Source of the DNA: Armatimonadota bacterium
GTDB lineage: Bacteria > Bacteroidota > Ignavibacteria > OLB7
Length of the DNA stretch: 59,565 bases
NCBI GenBank assembly: GCA_020850315.1
Contig: JADZEY010000040.1
Span: forward strand, 1 to 59,565
Direction: 5' to 3'
The notes below the pieces were generated by a model. That model worked only from the letters and a program-made list of their open reading frames with translations. It had not been told where the DNA came from and did no database searches. Positions within the stretch are counted from its first letter, which is position 1. The number at the start of each line of letters is the position of its first letter. The position numbers and the translations under genes are program-made. Below are positions 1 through 9,369 of the stretch, piece by piece.

Positions 1-2898
1 ATTAGCGGTGGTCGTCGGAACCTGATCACCAGCGTTAGCGATGCCACGATCGGTGGAGGCGACTCGAATCAAGTGTCGGCTGGTGCGCAGTATGGCACAA
101 TCGGCGGTGGTCGTCGGAACCTGCTGACCAATAGTGCCGTCGCATCGGTGATTGCTGGCGGTGATACCAACGTCATCACCGACGGCTCGCAGTATGGCGC
201 GATTAGCGGCGGTCGCCGGAACCTGATTACCAACGTTAGCAATGCCACGATCGGTGGAGGCGACTCGAGTCAAGTGTCGTTTGGCGCGCATTACGGTACA
301 ATCGGTGGTGGCCGTCGGAACCTGCTGACGAACAGTGCAGCCGCGTCGGTGATAGCTGGTGGTGATTCCAACACGGTGACTAACGGCTCGCAGTATGGCG
401 CGATTAGCGGCGGTCGTCGGAACGTTGTGGCAAGTGCCAGCTACGGGGCAATCGCTGGTGGCGACTCGAACCAACTGTCACCGGGGGGAACGTATAGCTC
501 GGTTGGTGGTGGCTACGGAAACAACAACGGTGGCCAGTATGCCCACATCGGTGGTGGCCGGAAGAATTTGTTGAACAACAGTTCAACGTCGTCAGTGATT
601 GCTGGTGGTGATTCCAACACGATCACGAACGGTTCAGCGTACGGAGGGATTGGTGGTGGTCGTCGGAACCTGCTGACGAACAATGCCGTCGCATCGGTGA
701 TTGCTGGCGGTGATACTAACGTCATCACCGACGGCTCGCAGTATGGCGCGATTAGCGGCGGTCGCCGGAACCTTGTCACCAATGTGAACTATGCCTCAAT
801 CAGTGGCGGTGACTCCAACCAAGTCTCGTTTGGCGCAGCCTATGGCGCAATCGGTGGTGGCCGTCGGAACTTGCTCTCCAACAGTTCCACATCATCGGTG
901 ATTGCTGGCGGCGATTCGAACATCGTGACCAATGGCGCAGCCTATGGCGCAATCGGTGGTGGCCGTCGGAACTTGCTCTCCAACACATCAACTGCATCGG
1001 TGATTGCTGGCGGCGATTCGAACATCGTAACCGATGGCGCAGCTTATGGCGCAATCGGCGGCGGTCGCCGGAACTTGCTGACCAACACATCAACTGCATC
1101 GGTGATTGCTGGCGGCGACTCGAATGTCGTTACTGGTAACTCCGCCTATGCTGCCATAAGTGGTGGGCAAAACAACTTGATTGATAGCACATCCATTGCC
1201 GGGGTAGTTAGTGGCGGACGTAGCAATACCCTCTTTGGGCCGTACTCCACTATTCTGGGCGGGCGCGGCCTGACAATAGATGCCCCCCGTAGTGTCGGCT
1301 TCCACGCCAACACCCCGGCTGGCGACCGAAACATGACCATTGCCGACACCGCCATTGCCCTTTTCGGCAACACCGATCTCTGGCTTGCCAACAACGACAA
1401 CGCGCCGAGTGAGCTTCGGTTCTTCGAGGCCTACAACGCTGCGGGTGCATTCCCGAACACGGCCAACTACACAGCCTTCAAGGCACAGACGCAAACTGGC
1501 GACATCACCTACACGCTGCCGGCGGCCAATGGAACCGCAGGGCAAGCACTTGTGGTAGCTGCAGCACCCGCACCAACCGCAACCACAGCAACGTTGGAGT
1601 GGGCAACCCCAGCCAACAATGATTGGTCGCTAACCGGCAACAGCCTCACAACGCCAGGAACGAATTTTTTGGGAACCACCGACAACCAAGCCTTTGAGAT
1701 TCACGTTGACAACGGCGGCACCGCCACCGAAGGCCGCCGCCGTGTGATGCGATTTGAACCGAACGCAATAAGCGCGAACATCATCGGCGGGTTCAACGGC
1801 AACAGCGTGACGGCGGGTGCGGTGGGCGCAACGATTGCTGGCGGCGGAGCCAACGGCAGCACCAACAGTGTGACGGATGATTATGGAGTGGTTGGTGGCG
1901 GAGCCGCCAACCATGCCGGCAACAACGCCGGAGGTATAAGCGATGCTCAGTTTGCAACGGTGGGGGGGGGCTATGACAACACGGCTTCGGCAAACTATTC
2001 GACGGTGGGGGGGGGACAAAGCAACTGGGCTTCGGCAAACTTTTCGACGGTGGGGGGGGGCTATAACAACACGGCTCAGGGAGGAATTTCGACGGTAGGG
2101 GGGGGCGATATCAACACGGCTTCGGGAGACTATTCGACGGTGGGGGGGGGACAAACCAACACGGCTTCGGGAGATTTCTCGGCTATCCCCGGCGGCCTTG
2201 GCCTAACGCTGGATGCCGCTGCCGACCGCAGCTTCGGATTCCACGCCAACAACAGCGGTGCCTCACTTCCAATGACCATCAGTGCCTCGGATGTTGCCGT
2301 CTTCGGCAACACCGATCTCTGGCTTGCCAACAACGACGGCGCAGCAAGCGAGCTTCGGTTCTTTGAAGATTACAACACTGCGGGTGCATTCCCGAACACA
2401 GCCAACTACACAGCCTTCAAGGCACAGACGCAAACTGGCGACATCACCTACACGCTTCCGGCGACCAACGGTGCAGCTGGGCAAGTGCTTTCTGTTGCTG
2501 CCACTCCTGCTCCAACAGCAACCACTGCAACGTTGGAGTGGACCGCGAACGGTTCCACCATCATCAACTCCACAAACTCCACCAACACTGGCGGCGGCGC
2601 GTTCGGTGGCCAGCAAGATGACCTTGTAATCAGCAGCACTGCCACCTTCTTCCGGATGGAGACATCGGTCTCTGGTGGCATTGACCTTACCGGAATTGCG
2701 GGCGGGGTGGATGGTCGCCAGATCGTCCTTTGCAACATCGGTACTGATGACATCATCCTGAAACATCAAGACGGTGGCTCGCTTGCGGCAAACCGATTCC
2801 AAATAGCAGGCGGCGATATTACGTTAGGCACCGATGGCATTGCCACCTTGATCTACGACTCAACCTCCGGCTTCTGGCGCGTTGTCTCCACGAACTAA
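1..2898 (+). CDS. Repeat-rich adhesin-like surface protein, 5'-truncated
   Basis: The reading frame is open to the left edge, so the true start lies outside the window; about 965 residues are visible. The first ~400 residues are 34-residue repeats made of two 17-residue halves, one centred on GGGRRNLLxN and one on AGGDSNxVT. Next comes a conserved linker (RSVGFHAN..MTI, LWLANNDNAPSELRFFEAYN, NYTAFKAQTQTGDITYTLPA), then a short GGG head segment (STVGGG..NTASG) with runs of 8-9 G in the DNA at 1962-2150, then a second linker. The tail, near DGRQIVLCNIGTDD, resembles C-terminal caps of fibre-like proteins. The GGG repeats resemble YadA/hemagglutinin head repeats, so a beta-roll stalk at the cell surface is inferred. 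The paralogue follows 42 bases downstream. No transmembrane anchor or clear T9SS tail is visible. Confidence 0.75.
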   Translation: MSGGRRNLITSVSDATIGGGDSNQVSAGAQYGTIGGGRRNLLTNSAVASVIAGGDTNVITDGSQYGAISGGRRNLITNVSNATIGGGDSSQVSFGAHYGTIGGGRRNLLTNSAAASVIAGGDSNTVTNGSQYGAISGGRRNVVASASYGAIAGGDSNQLSPGGTYSSVGGGYGNNNGGQYAHIGGGRKNLLNNSSTSSVIAGGDSNTITNGSAYGGIGGGRRNLLTNNAVASVIAGGDTNVITDGSQYGAISGGRRNLVTNVNYASISGGDSNQVSFGAAYGAIGGGRRNLLSNSSTSSVIAGGDSNIVTNGAAYGAIGGGRRNLLSNTSTASVIAGGDSNIVTDGAAYGAIGGGRRNLLTNTSTASVIAGGDSNVVTGNSAYAAISGGQNNLIDSTSIAGVVSGGRSNTLFGPYSTILGGRGLTIDAPRSVGFHANTPAGDRNMTIADTAIALFGNTDLWLANNDNAPSELRFFEAYNAAGAFPNTANYTAFKAQTQTGDITYTLPAANGTAGQALVVAAAPAPTATTATLEWATPANNDWSLTGNSLTTPGTNFLGTTDNQAFEIHVDNGGTATEGRRRVMRFEPNAISANIIGGFNGNSVTAGAVGATIAGGGANGSTNSVTDDYGVVGGGAANHAGNNAGGISDAQFATVGGGYDNTASANYSTVGGGQSNWASANFSTVGGGYNNTAQGGISTVGGGDINTASGDYSTVGGGQTNTASGDFSAIPGGLGLTLDAAADRSFGFHANNSGASLPMTISASDVAVFGNTDLWLANNDGAASELRFFEDYNTAGAFPNTANYTAFKAQTQTGDITYTLPATNGAAGQVLSVAATPAPTATTATLEWTANGSTIINSTNSTNTGGGAFGGQQDDLVISSTATFFRMETSVSGGIDLTGIAGGVDGRQIVLCNIGTDDIILKHQDGGSLAANRFQIAGGDITLGTDGIATLIYDSTSGFWRVVSTN

Positions 2899-2940
2899 TC
2901 CAATAACAGTATCCAATCAATCCAAAAGAACCAATCAACC

Positions 2941-5900
2941 ATGAAGAGATTCTTTCTTGCTCTGGCAACTGTTATCGGGATTGCTTCCGCTGTGGCCAAC
3001 GCACAAACCTACAAATCCACCTACGCCACCAAGCTCTATCTATCCGGCGGTGGCTCGCCGATCACTCCATTGATCCTTCAATCCCCCACGCTTGGCGGCA
3101 CCTGGACACTGACCCTTCCGACAGGTCCAGGAGCAGCAGGGCAGTTCCTGCGGACAGATGGGAGCGGGGTTACAACATGGGTCACATCAACTGTCACCTT
3201 CCCATTGTCGGCAACCGTTAGCGATGCTGGCGTTCTGTTCAGCCTAACCAACACCGGAACGGGGGGGGCGGGATTGTTCGCGATAACCAACGCCGGAAGC
3301 AGCGCGGCTGCGTTGGCAGCAAGCACCACCGGAACCGGCCCAGCGATTTCGGCAACCGGACGGGTCCAGATCAACGATGGCAACCTTGTGGTTGCCAACA
3401 CCGGAACTGCCGGCGAGCTTCGATTGCAGGAACCGAACGGAACCGGAAGCGATTACACAGCCCTGAAGGCCCAAGACCAAAGCGGAAACAACATCACCTA
3501 CACCCTGCCAGCCGCCAACGGAACCGCTGGGCAAGCCTTGCGGATTGCCAGCACGCCAGCCCCCAGCGCAACGGCAGCAACGCTTGATTGGGGAAATCCA
3601 AACCCCGGCGGTGCGGCCGGTGGCGATTTAACCGGAACGTACCCAAACCCAACCATCACCAACGATGCCATCGGTTCCGCCGAGATTGCCGACAACACCA
3701 TTACCGGTGCGGATATCCTGAACGGCACGGTGGATAATGTTGACATCGCCAATGATGCCGTCACCGCCAGCAAAATTGCTTCCAACGCCGTCAATGCCAG
3801 CGAGATTGGAGCCAATGCCGTTGGCAGCTCCGAGATAGATGACAACGCAATCGGCAACGCTGAGATGGCCGACAACGCGATTGGCAATGCCGAAATGCTG
3901 GACAACGCAATCGGCACGGCAGAGATTGCCGACAACAGCGTTTCCAGCACTGATATTCTGGACAACACCATCACCAACGCCGACATTGCCGACAACACGA
4001 TAGCCCTGGGGAAGATCAGTTCATCCGGAGCCAGCAGCAATCAGGTGATCAGTTTCGACGGCAGCAACATCGTCTGGGCAACGCCAGCGGCCAGCAATGA
4101 TTGGTCGCTAACCGGCAACGCCGGAACAACTGCCGGAACGAATTTTTTGGGAACCACCGACAGCGTGGCGTTGGAGCTAAAAGTGTACAGCAGTGACGCG
4201 ACCGCCAACCGAGGGAGCAAACGTGTGATGCGGTTCGAGCCGAACGCGACCAGCGCGAACATCATCGGCGGGTATCAAGGCAACAGCGTGACGGCGGGAG
4301 CGGTAGGCGCAACGATTGCTGGTGGCGGTGTCAACGGAGACATCAACAGCGTGACGGACGATTATGGGGTCATTGGTGGTGGGGGAAACAACCAAGCGGG
4401 CAACAACGCAGGAGGAACCAGCGACCGTCTGTATACAACGGTAGGAGGGGGCTTCGGTAACATAGCTTCGGGATACGCTGCCACGGTGGGGGGGGGGAAT
4501 ATCAACATGGCTTCGGGATACATCTCAGTGGTGGTGGGGGGTACTGGCAACGTGGCTGCAGGGGACTTCTCCGCCGTTTGGGGTGGCCGCGGATTAACGC
4601 TGGATGTTGATGCTGACCGCAGCTTTGGTTTCAATGCTAACGACCCGATTGCTGGGCGTGCGATTACGATCAACACTCCTGACATTGCTGTCTTCAATAA
4701 CACTGATCTGTGGCTTGCTAACAACGACAACGCACCGAGTGAGCTACGCTTCTTCGAGGCGTACAACATCCCCGGAATCTTCCCAAACACCGCCAACTAC
4801 ACCGCGTTCAAGGCGCAAACGCAGACGGGGAATATCACCTACACCCTTCCAGCATCTGCCCCAGCCAGCAACGGCGATGTGATGACAGCAACCACGGCGG
4901 GAGTGATGAGTTGGGCCGATGCAGATTCGATTGCGACAGCCAACGCATGGGGCTTAACGGGCAACGGTGGAACCAACCCAGCAACCAACTTCCTGGGAAC
5001 CACCAACAACCAAGCCTTCGAGATTCGGGTTGACAACGGTGGAACCGCCACCGAAGGTCGCCGCCGTGTGATGCGATTCGAGCCGAACTCCACAAGCGCG
5101 AACATCATCGGCGGGTTCAACGGCAACAGCGTGACGGCGGGGGTGCTTGGCGCAACGATTGCTGGTGGTGGATCCAACGGATTCACGAACATGGTGACGG
5201 ATGATTATGGAGTGGTAGCTGGCGGGCGGAACAACCGAGCAGGGAATAATGGAGGAGGAACCAATGATGCCACATTTGCGACGGTGGGAGGTGGCTCGAC
5301 CAACACGGCTTCGGGAAGTAATTCGACGGTGGGGGGGGGGCAAAGCAACACAGCATCGGCAAACTCTTCGACAGTGGGGGGGGGCATTTATAACACGGCA
5401 TCGGCAAACTCTTCGACGGTGGGGGGGGGCTATACCAACACGGCTTCGGGAACCTCTTCGACGGTGGGGGGAGGCTATACCAACACGGCATCGGCAAACT
5501 CTTCGACGGTGGGGGGGGGGCAGACCAACACGGCTTCGGGATTGTTTTCGACGGTGGGTGGGGGCAATACCGACACAGCCTCGGGGGACTACTCCACCGT
5601 TGGCGGCGGCATCAGCAACCGCGCAACCGGGATTTATACGACAGTGGTTGGTGGGTCGCAGAACCGTGCCACAACCAGTGGCGGGTTTGTGGGTGGCGGC
5701 GCAAACAATCTTTCCAACGCTAACATGGCAATCGTGGTTGGTGGCGAGAATGATTCCGCCACCGGCCAGTGGGCGTTTGTTGGCGGCGGCTACAGCAACG
5801 TTGCCAGCGGCTACCGCTCGGTGGTGGTTGGCGGCGGTGCCAACACCGCAACCAATAACTATGCAACCGTTGGCGGCGGCATTGATAACGATGCCACAGG

Positions 5901-8900
5901 GGAGTTTACTACGGTGGCAGGGGGGCGCGCCAATGCAGCAACTGGTAATTATGCCGCCATTGGTGGTGGCCAAAGCGACACCGCCAGCGCTCCATTTGCA
6001 GTGATTGGCGGTGGCTTCCAAAACAACGCGGCGGCGGCGGGGTCGTTCATTGGTTCGGGATCATCCAACCGTACGATTGCCGGTGCCAGCGATGCCACAA
6101 TCGGCGGCGGAGCCTACAACTACGCAAGCGGCTACCGCTCCACCATTGCCGGTGGCGAAAGCGACACCGCTACCGGCTCGATTGCCGCGATTGGCGGCGG
6201 CTTCAAAAACAAAGCCAGCGGCGACCGCTCCACCATTGGCGGTGGCGAAAGCAACACCGCCAGCGCAACCGCCACCACTGTTGGCGGCGGCATCAGCAAC
6301 AGCGCAACCGGGATTAACTCCACCGTTGGTGGCGGCAGCGGCAACAGCGCAGCCGGGGCCAACAGCGCAATCCCCGGCGGACGCGGGATGACCCTGGACG
6401 CAAGCGCGCTCCGCAGCTTCGGCTTCAACAGCAACAACGGAGCCGGAACCTTGCCAATGACCATCAGCACCCCCGACGTAGCCGTCTTCGGCAACGCGGA
6501 TTTGTGGCTTGCCAACAACGACAACGCGCCAAGCGAGCTTCGGTTCTTCGAGGGGTACAACGCTTCGGGTGCATTCCCAAGCACGGCCAACTACACGGCG
6601 TTCAAGGCGCAAACGCAAGCGGCGAACATCACCTACATTCTTCCCGACACCATTGGGATTATTGGTGATATGCTTCAAGTGAAATCGGTTTCCAGCGGAA
6701 CAGCAACGCTGGATTGGGCAGCAGCAACGGGTGGAAGCGGTTGGTCGCTAACGGGGAACAGCGGCACAACCGACGGCACAAACTTCCTGGGAACGACCGA
6801 CAGCGTGGCGTTGGAGCTAAAAGTGTACAGCACTGACGCAACCGCCAACCGAGGGAGCAAACGTGTGATGCGGTATGAGCCGAACGCGACAAGCGCGAAC
6901 ATCATCGGCGGGTATCAAGGCAACAGCGTGACGGCGGGGGCGGTTGGCGCAACGATTGCTGGCGGTGGAGCAAGCGGCAGCACCAACAGCGTGACGGATG
7001 ATTATGGGGTGGTAGGTGGTGGAACGAACAACCGTGCCGGCGACAATACGGGAACAACCAGCGACCGTTCGTATGCCACAGTAGGTGGTGGCACAGGCAA
7101 CACGGCTTCGGGAGGTTACTCAACCGTGTCGGGCGGCGTATCCAATACCGCTTCGGGAGGCGTTTCGACGGTGGGCGGAGGCAATGGCAACACAGCTTCG
7201 GGGAATAATGCAACGGTGGGTGGGGGCTTGTTCAGTGTGGCATCAGGAACCCATTCGACGGTTGGTGGGGGTGATTCTGACACAGCATCAGGAAACTCTT
7301 CAACGGTGGCTGGTGGCTTTCGTAATGTGGCTTCGGCAGACGCTTCAACAGTGTCAGGTGGCAGTTCCAACAGGGTGTCGGGGGGGTATTCGACGGTGAG
7401 CGGTGGCTTTAGGAACCTGGTCTCGGGAACGTATGCAACGGTGGGTGGCGGGTATGGCGACACAGCCTCGGCGAACTATGCGACGGTAGGTGGCGGGTTC
7501 TACAACATAGCATCTGACGACTACGCAACAGTGGGTGGTGGCCAAGACAACAAAGCCTCGGCGGACTATGCAACGGTGGGTGGTGGTTTGAACAACATGG
7601 CATCGGGGGGCCGCTCGGTGGTGGGTGGTGGTACGGCCGACACAGCTGCGGGTGATTTTTCAGCAATCCCCGGCGGTCGCGGCCTAACGCTGGATGCCAA
7701 TGCCGACCGCAGCTTCGGCTTCCATGCTAACAACAGCGGCGGTTCACTTCCAATGACCATCAGTGCCTCGGATGTCGCCGTCTTCGGCAACGCCGATTTG
7801 TGGCTTGCCAACAACGACAACGCGCCAAGCGAGCTTCGGTTCTTCGAGGGGTACAACGCTTCGGGTGCATTCCCAAGCACGGCTAATTACACAGCGTTCA
7901 AAGCGCAAACGCAAGCCAACGACATCACCTACACGTTGCCGGCAACCAATGGGTCTGCTGGGCAAGTGCTGGCGGTTGCGGCGACGCCGACGCCAACAGC
8001 AGCCGCTGCAACGTTGGAGTGGGCGACGGTTGGTGGGCTTACTACCGTTACCCATGATGCAACACTAACTGGCGATGGAACAATAGGCAGCCCGCTGGGG
8101 ATCGCTCTGAACCATAGCAATACATGGACGGCTGATCAGACGTTCAACAGCTCATTCTTAATCGCGCGAAACGCACGGATTGCCATGACCAACAACGATA
8201 ATAACGCCAGAGATCTTCGTTTCCAGGAACCAAGCGGTAGCGGAACCCAGTACATCGGTTTGCGTGCCCCATCGGTCACCAATAACGGGAACTATGTGTT
8301 GCCAGCCGTAGTCGGATCGGTGGGTCAAGTAATGGCTATTCAAACCACAAACGGGATAGATTCCGCAAGGCTAGAGTGGCGGGATCCGCTAACCCTCCCC
8401 TTCAGCAACACCACCAGCAGCGCAAGCACGCTGTTTGATGTTACCAATAGCGGGGCGGGTCAAGCTGCCAATTTCAATATCAGCGGAGCCAAAACCGCAA
8501 GCACCACCACCGCAGTGGTGGATAACGATGCCACCAACACCACCACCGACGGGGTCAACAAAACCGTACTTGCGGTGACAAGCAGCGGCGATTTTAGCGG
8601 AAGCGGTGGCACGGCCACCAATGCCACGGGAATTGATGTGAGCATGACCGGAACAGGAGGGGACAACAGCACTGGCCTTGCCGTTTCGGTTGCTGGCACC
8701 AACGCTATTGGGGTGAACATCTCTGCAGGGCGTGTTCTTCTTTCCACGCAATCATTCGCTGCCTGCGGAACAAACAACTGCGCCCTGACAGCGGTTAATA
8801 ACAACGTAGCGATTGTGGTAGTAGGGGATAACGGATTGGACTTGACTGGTGCGGGAAACGACCCGAATCTGACCCTTCCGGCATCGGCATCATCGGGTCA

Positions 8901-9018
8901 AGTCATCTGGGTGTATAATGATGATGTCAACGATGGCATAGATGTGGCCACGCCCGCAGTAAACATCCCAGCCAGCGGCTCGCGAATGTTTGTCTATGCT
9001 GGCGGAACATGGCGGTAA
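2941..9018 (+). CDS. Giant repeat-rich adhesin-like exported protein
   Basis: A 2025-residue protein with a clear signal peptide (MKRFFLALATVIGIASA, cleavage near ANAQT). After a unique N-terminal region it has a decapeptide-like array at about residues 239-361 (units such as DNAIGNAEMA and DNTITGADIL). It then has three large modules. Each has a type-specific lead-in (TNFLGTTDSVALELKVYSSD or TNFLGTTNNQAFEIRVDN), the text RRVMRFEPN..ANIIGG, a block of about 15-residue STVGGGxxNTASG repeats, and the LWLANNDNAPSELRFFE linker shared with the upstream gene. G runs of 9-10 occur at 4488-4497 and 5331-5520. The C-terminus (ASGSRMFVYAGGTWR) parallels that of the upstream paralogue (YDSTSGFWRVVSTN). 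A surface beta-roll fibre is inferred from the YadA-head-like repeats; ligand and anchoring are unknown. A strong terminator follows. Confidence 0.8.
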   Translation: MKRFFLALATVIGIASAVANAQTYKSTYATKLYLSGGGSPITPLILQSPTLGGTWTLTLPTGPGAAGQFLRTDGSGVTTWVTSTVTFPLSATVSDAGVLFSLTNTGTGGAGLFAITNAGSSAAALAASTTGTGPAISATGRVQINDGNLVVANTGTAGELRLQEPNGTGSDYTALKAQDQSGNNITYTLPAANGTAGQALRIASTPAPSATAATLDWGNPNPGGAAGGDLTGTYPNPTITNDAIGSAEIADNTITGADILNGTVDNVDIANDAVTASKIASNAVNASEIGANAVGSSEIDDNAIGNAEMADNAIGNAEMLDNAIGTAEIADNSVSSTDILDNTITNADIADNTIALGKISSSGASSNQVISFDGSNIVWATPAASNDWSLTGNAGTTAGTNFLGTTDSVALELKVYSSDATANRGSKRVMRFEPNATSANIIGGYQGNSVTAGAVGATIAGGGVNGDINSVTDDYGVIGGGGNNQAGNNAGGTSDRLYTTVGGGFGNIASGYAATVGGGNINMASGYISVVVGGTGNVAAGDFSAVWGGRGLTLDVDADRSFGFNANDPIAGRAITINTPDIAVFNNTDLWLANNDNAPSELRFFEAYNIPGIFPNTANYTAFKAQTQTGNITYTLPASAPASNGDVMTATTAGVMSWADADSIATANAWGLTGNGGTNPATNFLGTTNNQAFEIRVDNGGTATEGRRRVMRFEPNSTSANIIGGFNGNSVTAGVLGATIAGGGSNGFTNMVTDDYGVVAGGRNNRAGNNGGGTNDATFATVGGGSTNTASGSNSTVGGGQSNTASANSSTVGGGIYNTASANSSTVGGGYTNTASGTSSTVGGGYTNTASANSSTVGGGQTNTASGLFSTVGGGNTDTASGDYSTVGGGISNRATGIYTTVVGGSQNRATTSGGFVGGGANNLSNANMAIVVGGENDSATGQWAFVGGGYSNVASGYRSVVVGGGANTATNNYATVGGGIDNDATGEFTTVAGGRANAATGNYAAIGGGQSDTASAPFAVIGGGFQNNAAAAGSFIGSGSSNRTIAGASDATIGGGAYNYASGYRSTIAGGESDTATGSIAAIGGGFKNKASGDRSTIGGGESNTASATATTVGGGISNSATGINSTVGGGSGNSAAGANSAIPGGRGMTLDASALRSFGFNSNNGAGTLPMTISTPDVAVFGNADLWLANNDNAPSELRFFEGYNASGAFPSTANYTAFKAQTQAANITYILPDTIGIIGDMLQVKSVSSGTATLDWAAATGGSGWSLTGNSGTTDGTNFLGTTDSVALELKVYSTDATANRGSKRVMRYEPNATSANIIGGYQGNSVTAGAVGATIAGGGASGSTNSVTDDYGVVGGGTNNRAGDNTGTTSDRSYATVGGGTGNTASGGYSTVSGGVSNTASGGVSTVGGGNGNTASGNNATVGGGLFSVASGTHSTVGGGDSDTASGNSSTVAGGFRNVASADASTVSGGSSNRVSGGYSTVSGGFRNLVSGTYATVGGGYGDTASANYATVGGGFYNIASDDYATVGGGQDNKASADYATVGGGLNNMASGGRSVVGGGTADTAAGDFSAIPGGRGLTLDANADRSFGFHANNSGGSLPMTISASDVAVFGNADLWLANNDNAPSELRFFEGYNASGAFPSTANYTAFKAQTQANDITYTLPATNGSAGQVLAVAATPTPTAAAATLEWATVGGLTTVTHDATLTGDGTIGSPLGIALNHSNTWTADQTFNSSFLIARNARIAMTNNDNNARDLRFQEPSGSGTQYIGLRAPSVTNNGNYVLPAVVGSVGQVMAIQTTNGIDSARLEWRDPLTLPFSNTTSSASTLFDVTNSGAGQAANFNISGAKTASTTTAVVDNDATNTTTDGVNKTVLAVTSSGDFSGSGGTATNATGIDVSMTGTGGDNSTGLAVSVAGTNAIGVNISAGRVLLSTQSFAACGTNNCALTAVNNNVAIVVVGDNGLDLTGAGNDPNLTLPASASSGQVIWVYNDDVNDGIDVATPAVNIPASGSRMFVYAGGTWR

Positions 9019-9042
9019 GCAAGCATAGCCATTAGCAAGACT

Positions 9043-9087
9043 ACTGCCCCTTCAAGGTTTTCTGTCTTGAAGGGGCAGTGGCTTTTT
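9043..9087 (+). terminator. Rho-independent terminator after the adhesin pair
   Basis: A 14-bp perfect stem (ACTGCCCCTTCAAG at 9043-9056 paired with 9066-9079) has a 9-base loop and is followed by GGCTTTTT. It lies 24 bases after the stop of the large adhesin gene. Confidence 0.9.
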
Positions 9088-9350
9088 GTGCGGACCACCA
9101 GATACGAAGAAGTGTAGAGTGAGAACTACAACATTCAGTTGTTCGCCGAACCTCACCTCCGCTCATAAGCTCTTCGCCGCACGCCCCCCTGCTTCGCTGC
9201 AGGTAGCTTCGCGCTCCCTCCAAGCGTGAGGTGAAGAGGTGGGGCCGCGGAATCTCACACTTCACTTTTCACAAGCGACATCAGCTTGGGAGAGGGCGTG
9301 CCGATAGGATCGGCATCATTGAGAGGGCGAGGGCTGGCAGCGAACAAGCG
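9088..9350. other. Intergenic region without a recognised gene
   Basis: No convincing gene was found. The stretch holds an imperfect inverted pair (AACCTCACCTCCGCTC near 9150, AAGCGTGAGGTGAAGAGG near 9222). A GGGAGAGGGC..GAGGGCTGGCAGCGAAC segment near 9290-9345 recurs in similar form near 49528-49562, which marks it as part of a dispersed repeat. Confidence 0.5.
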
Positions 9351-9356
9351 GCAATG

Positions 9357-9365
9357 TATATTTTG
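9357..9365 (+). promoter_or_regulatory. Putative -7 promoter box of queG
   Basis: TATATTTTG resembles the Bacteroidota -7 consensus TAnnTTTG and ends only 4 bases before the chosen ATG at 9370, which would give a leaderless or nearly leaderless transcript. No clear -33 TTTG box was identified. Confidence 0.4.
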
Positions 9366-9369
9366 CGCC

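Noticed and set aside
1630-2154. Long open frames on the minus strand inside the adhesin genes
   Set aside because: They are by-products of the strongly biased Gly/Asn/Thr repeats of the plus-strand genes and give low-complexity Arg/Pro/His-rich text.
3658-4023. Phage tail-fibre identity of the large repeat protein, suggested by the decapeptide array
   Set aside because: The protein has a signal peptide and no phage genes are nearby, so a bacterial surface fibre is more likely.
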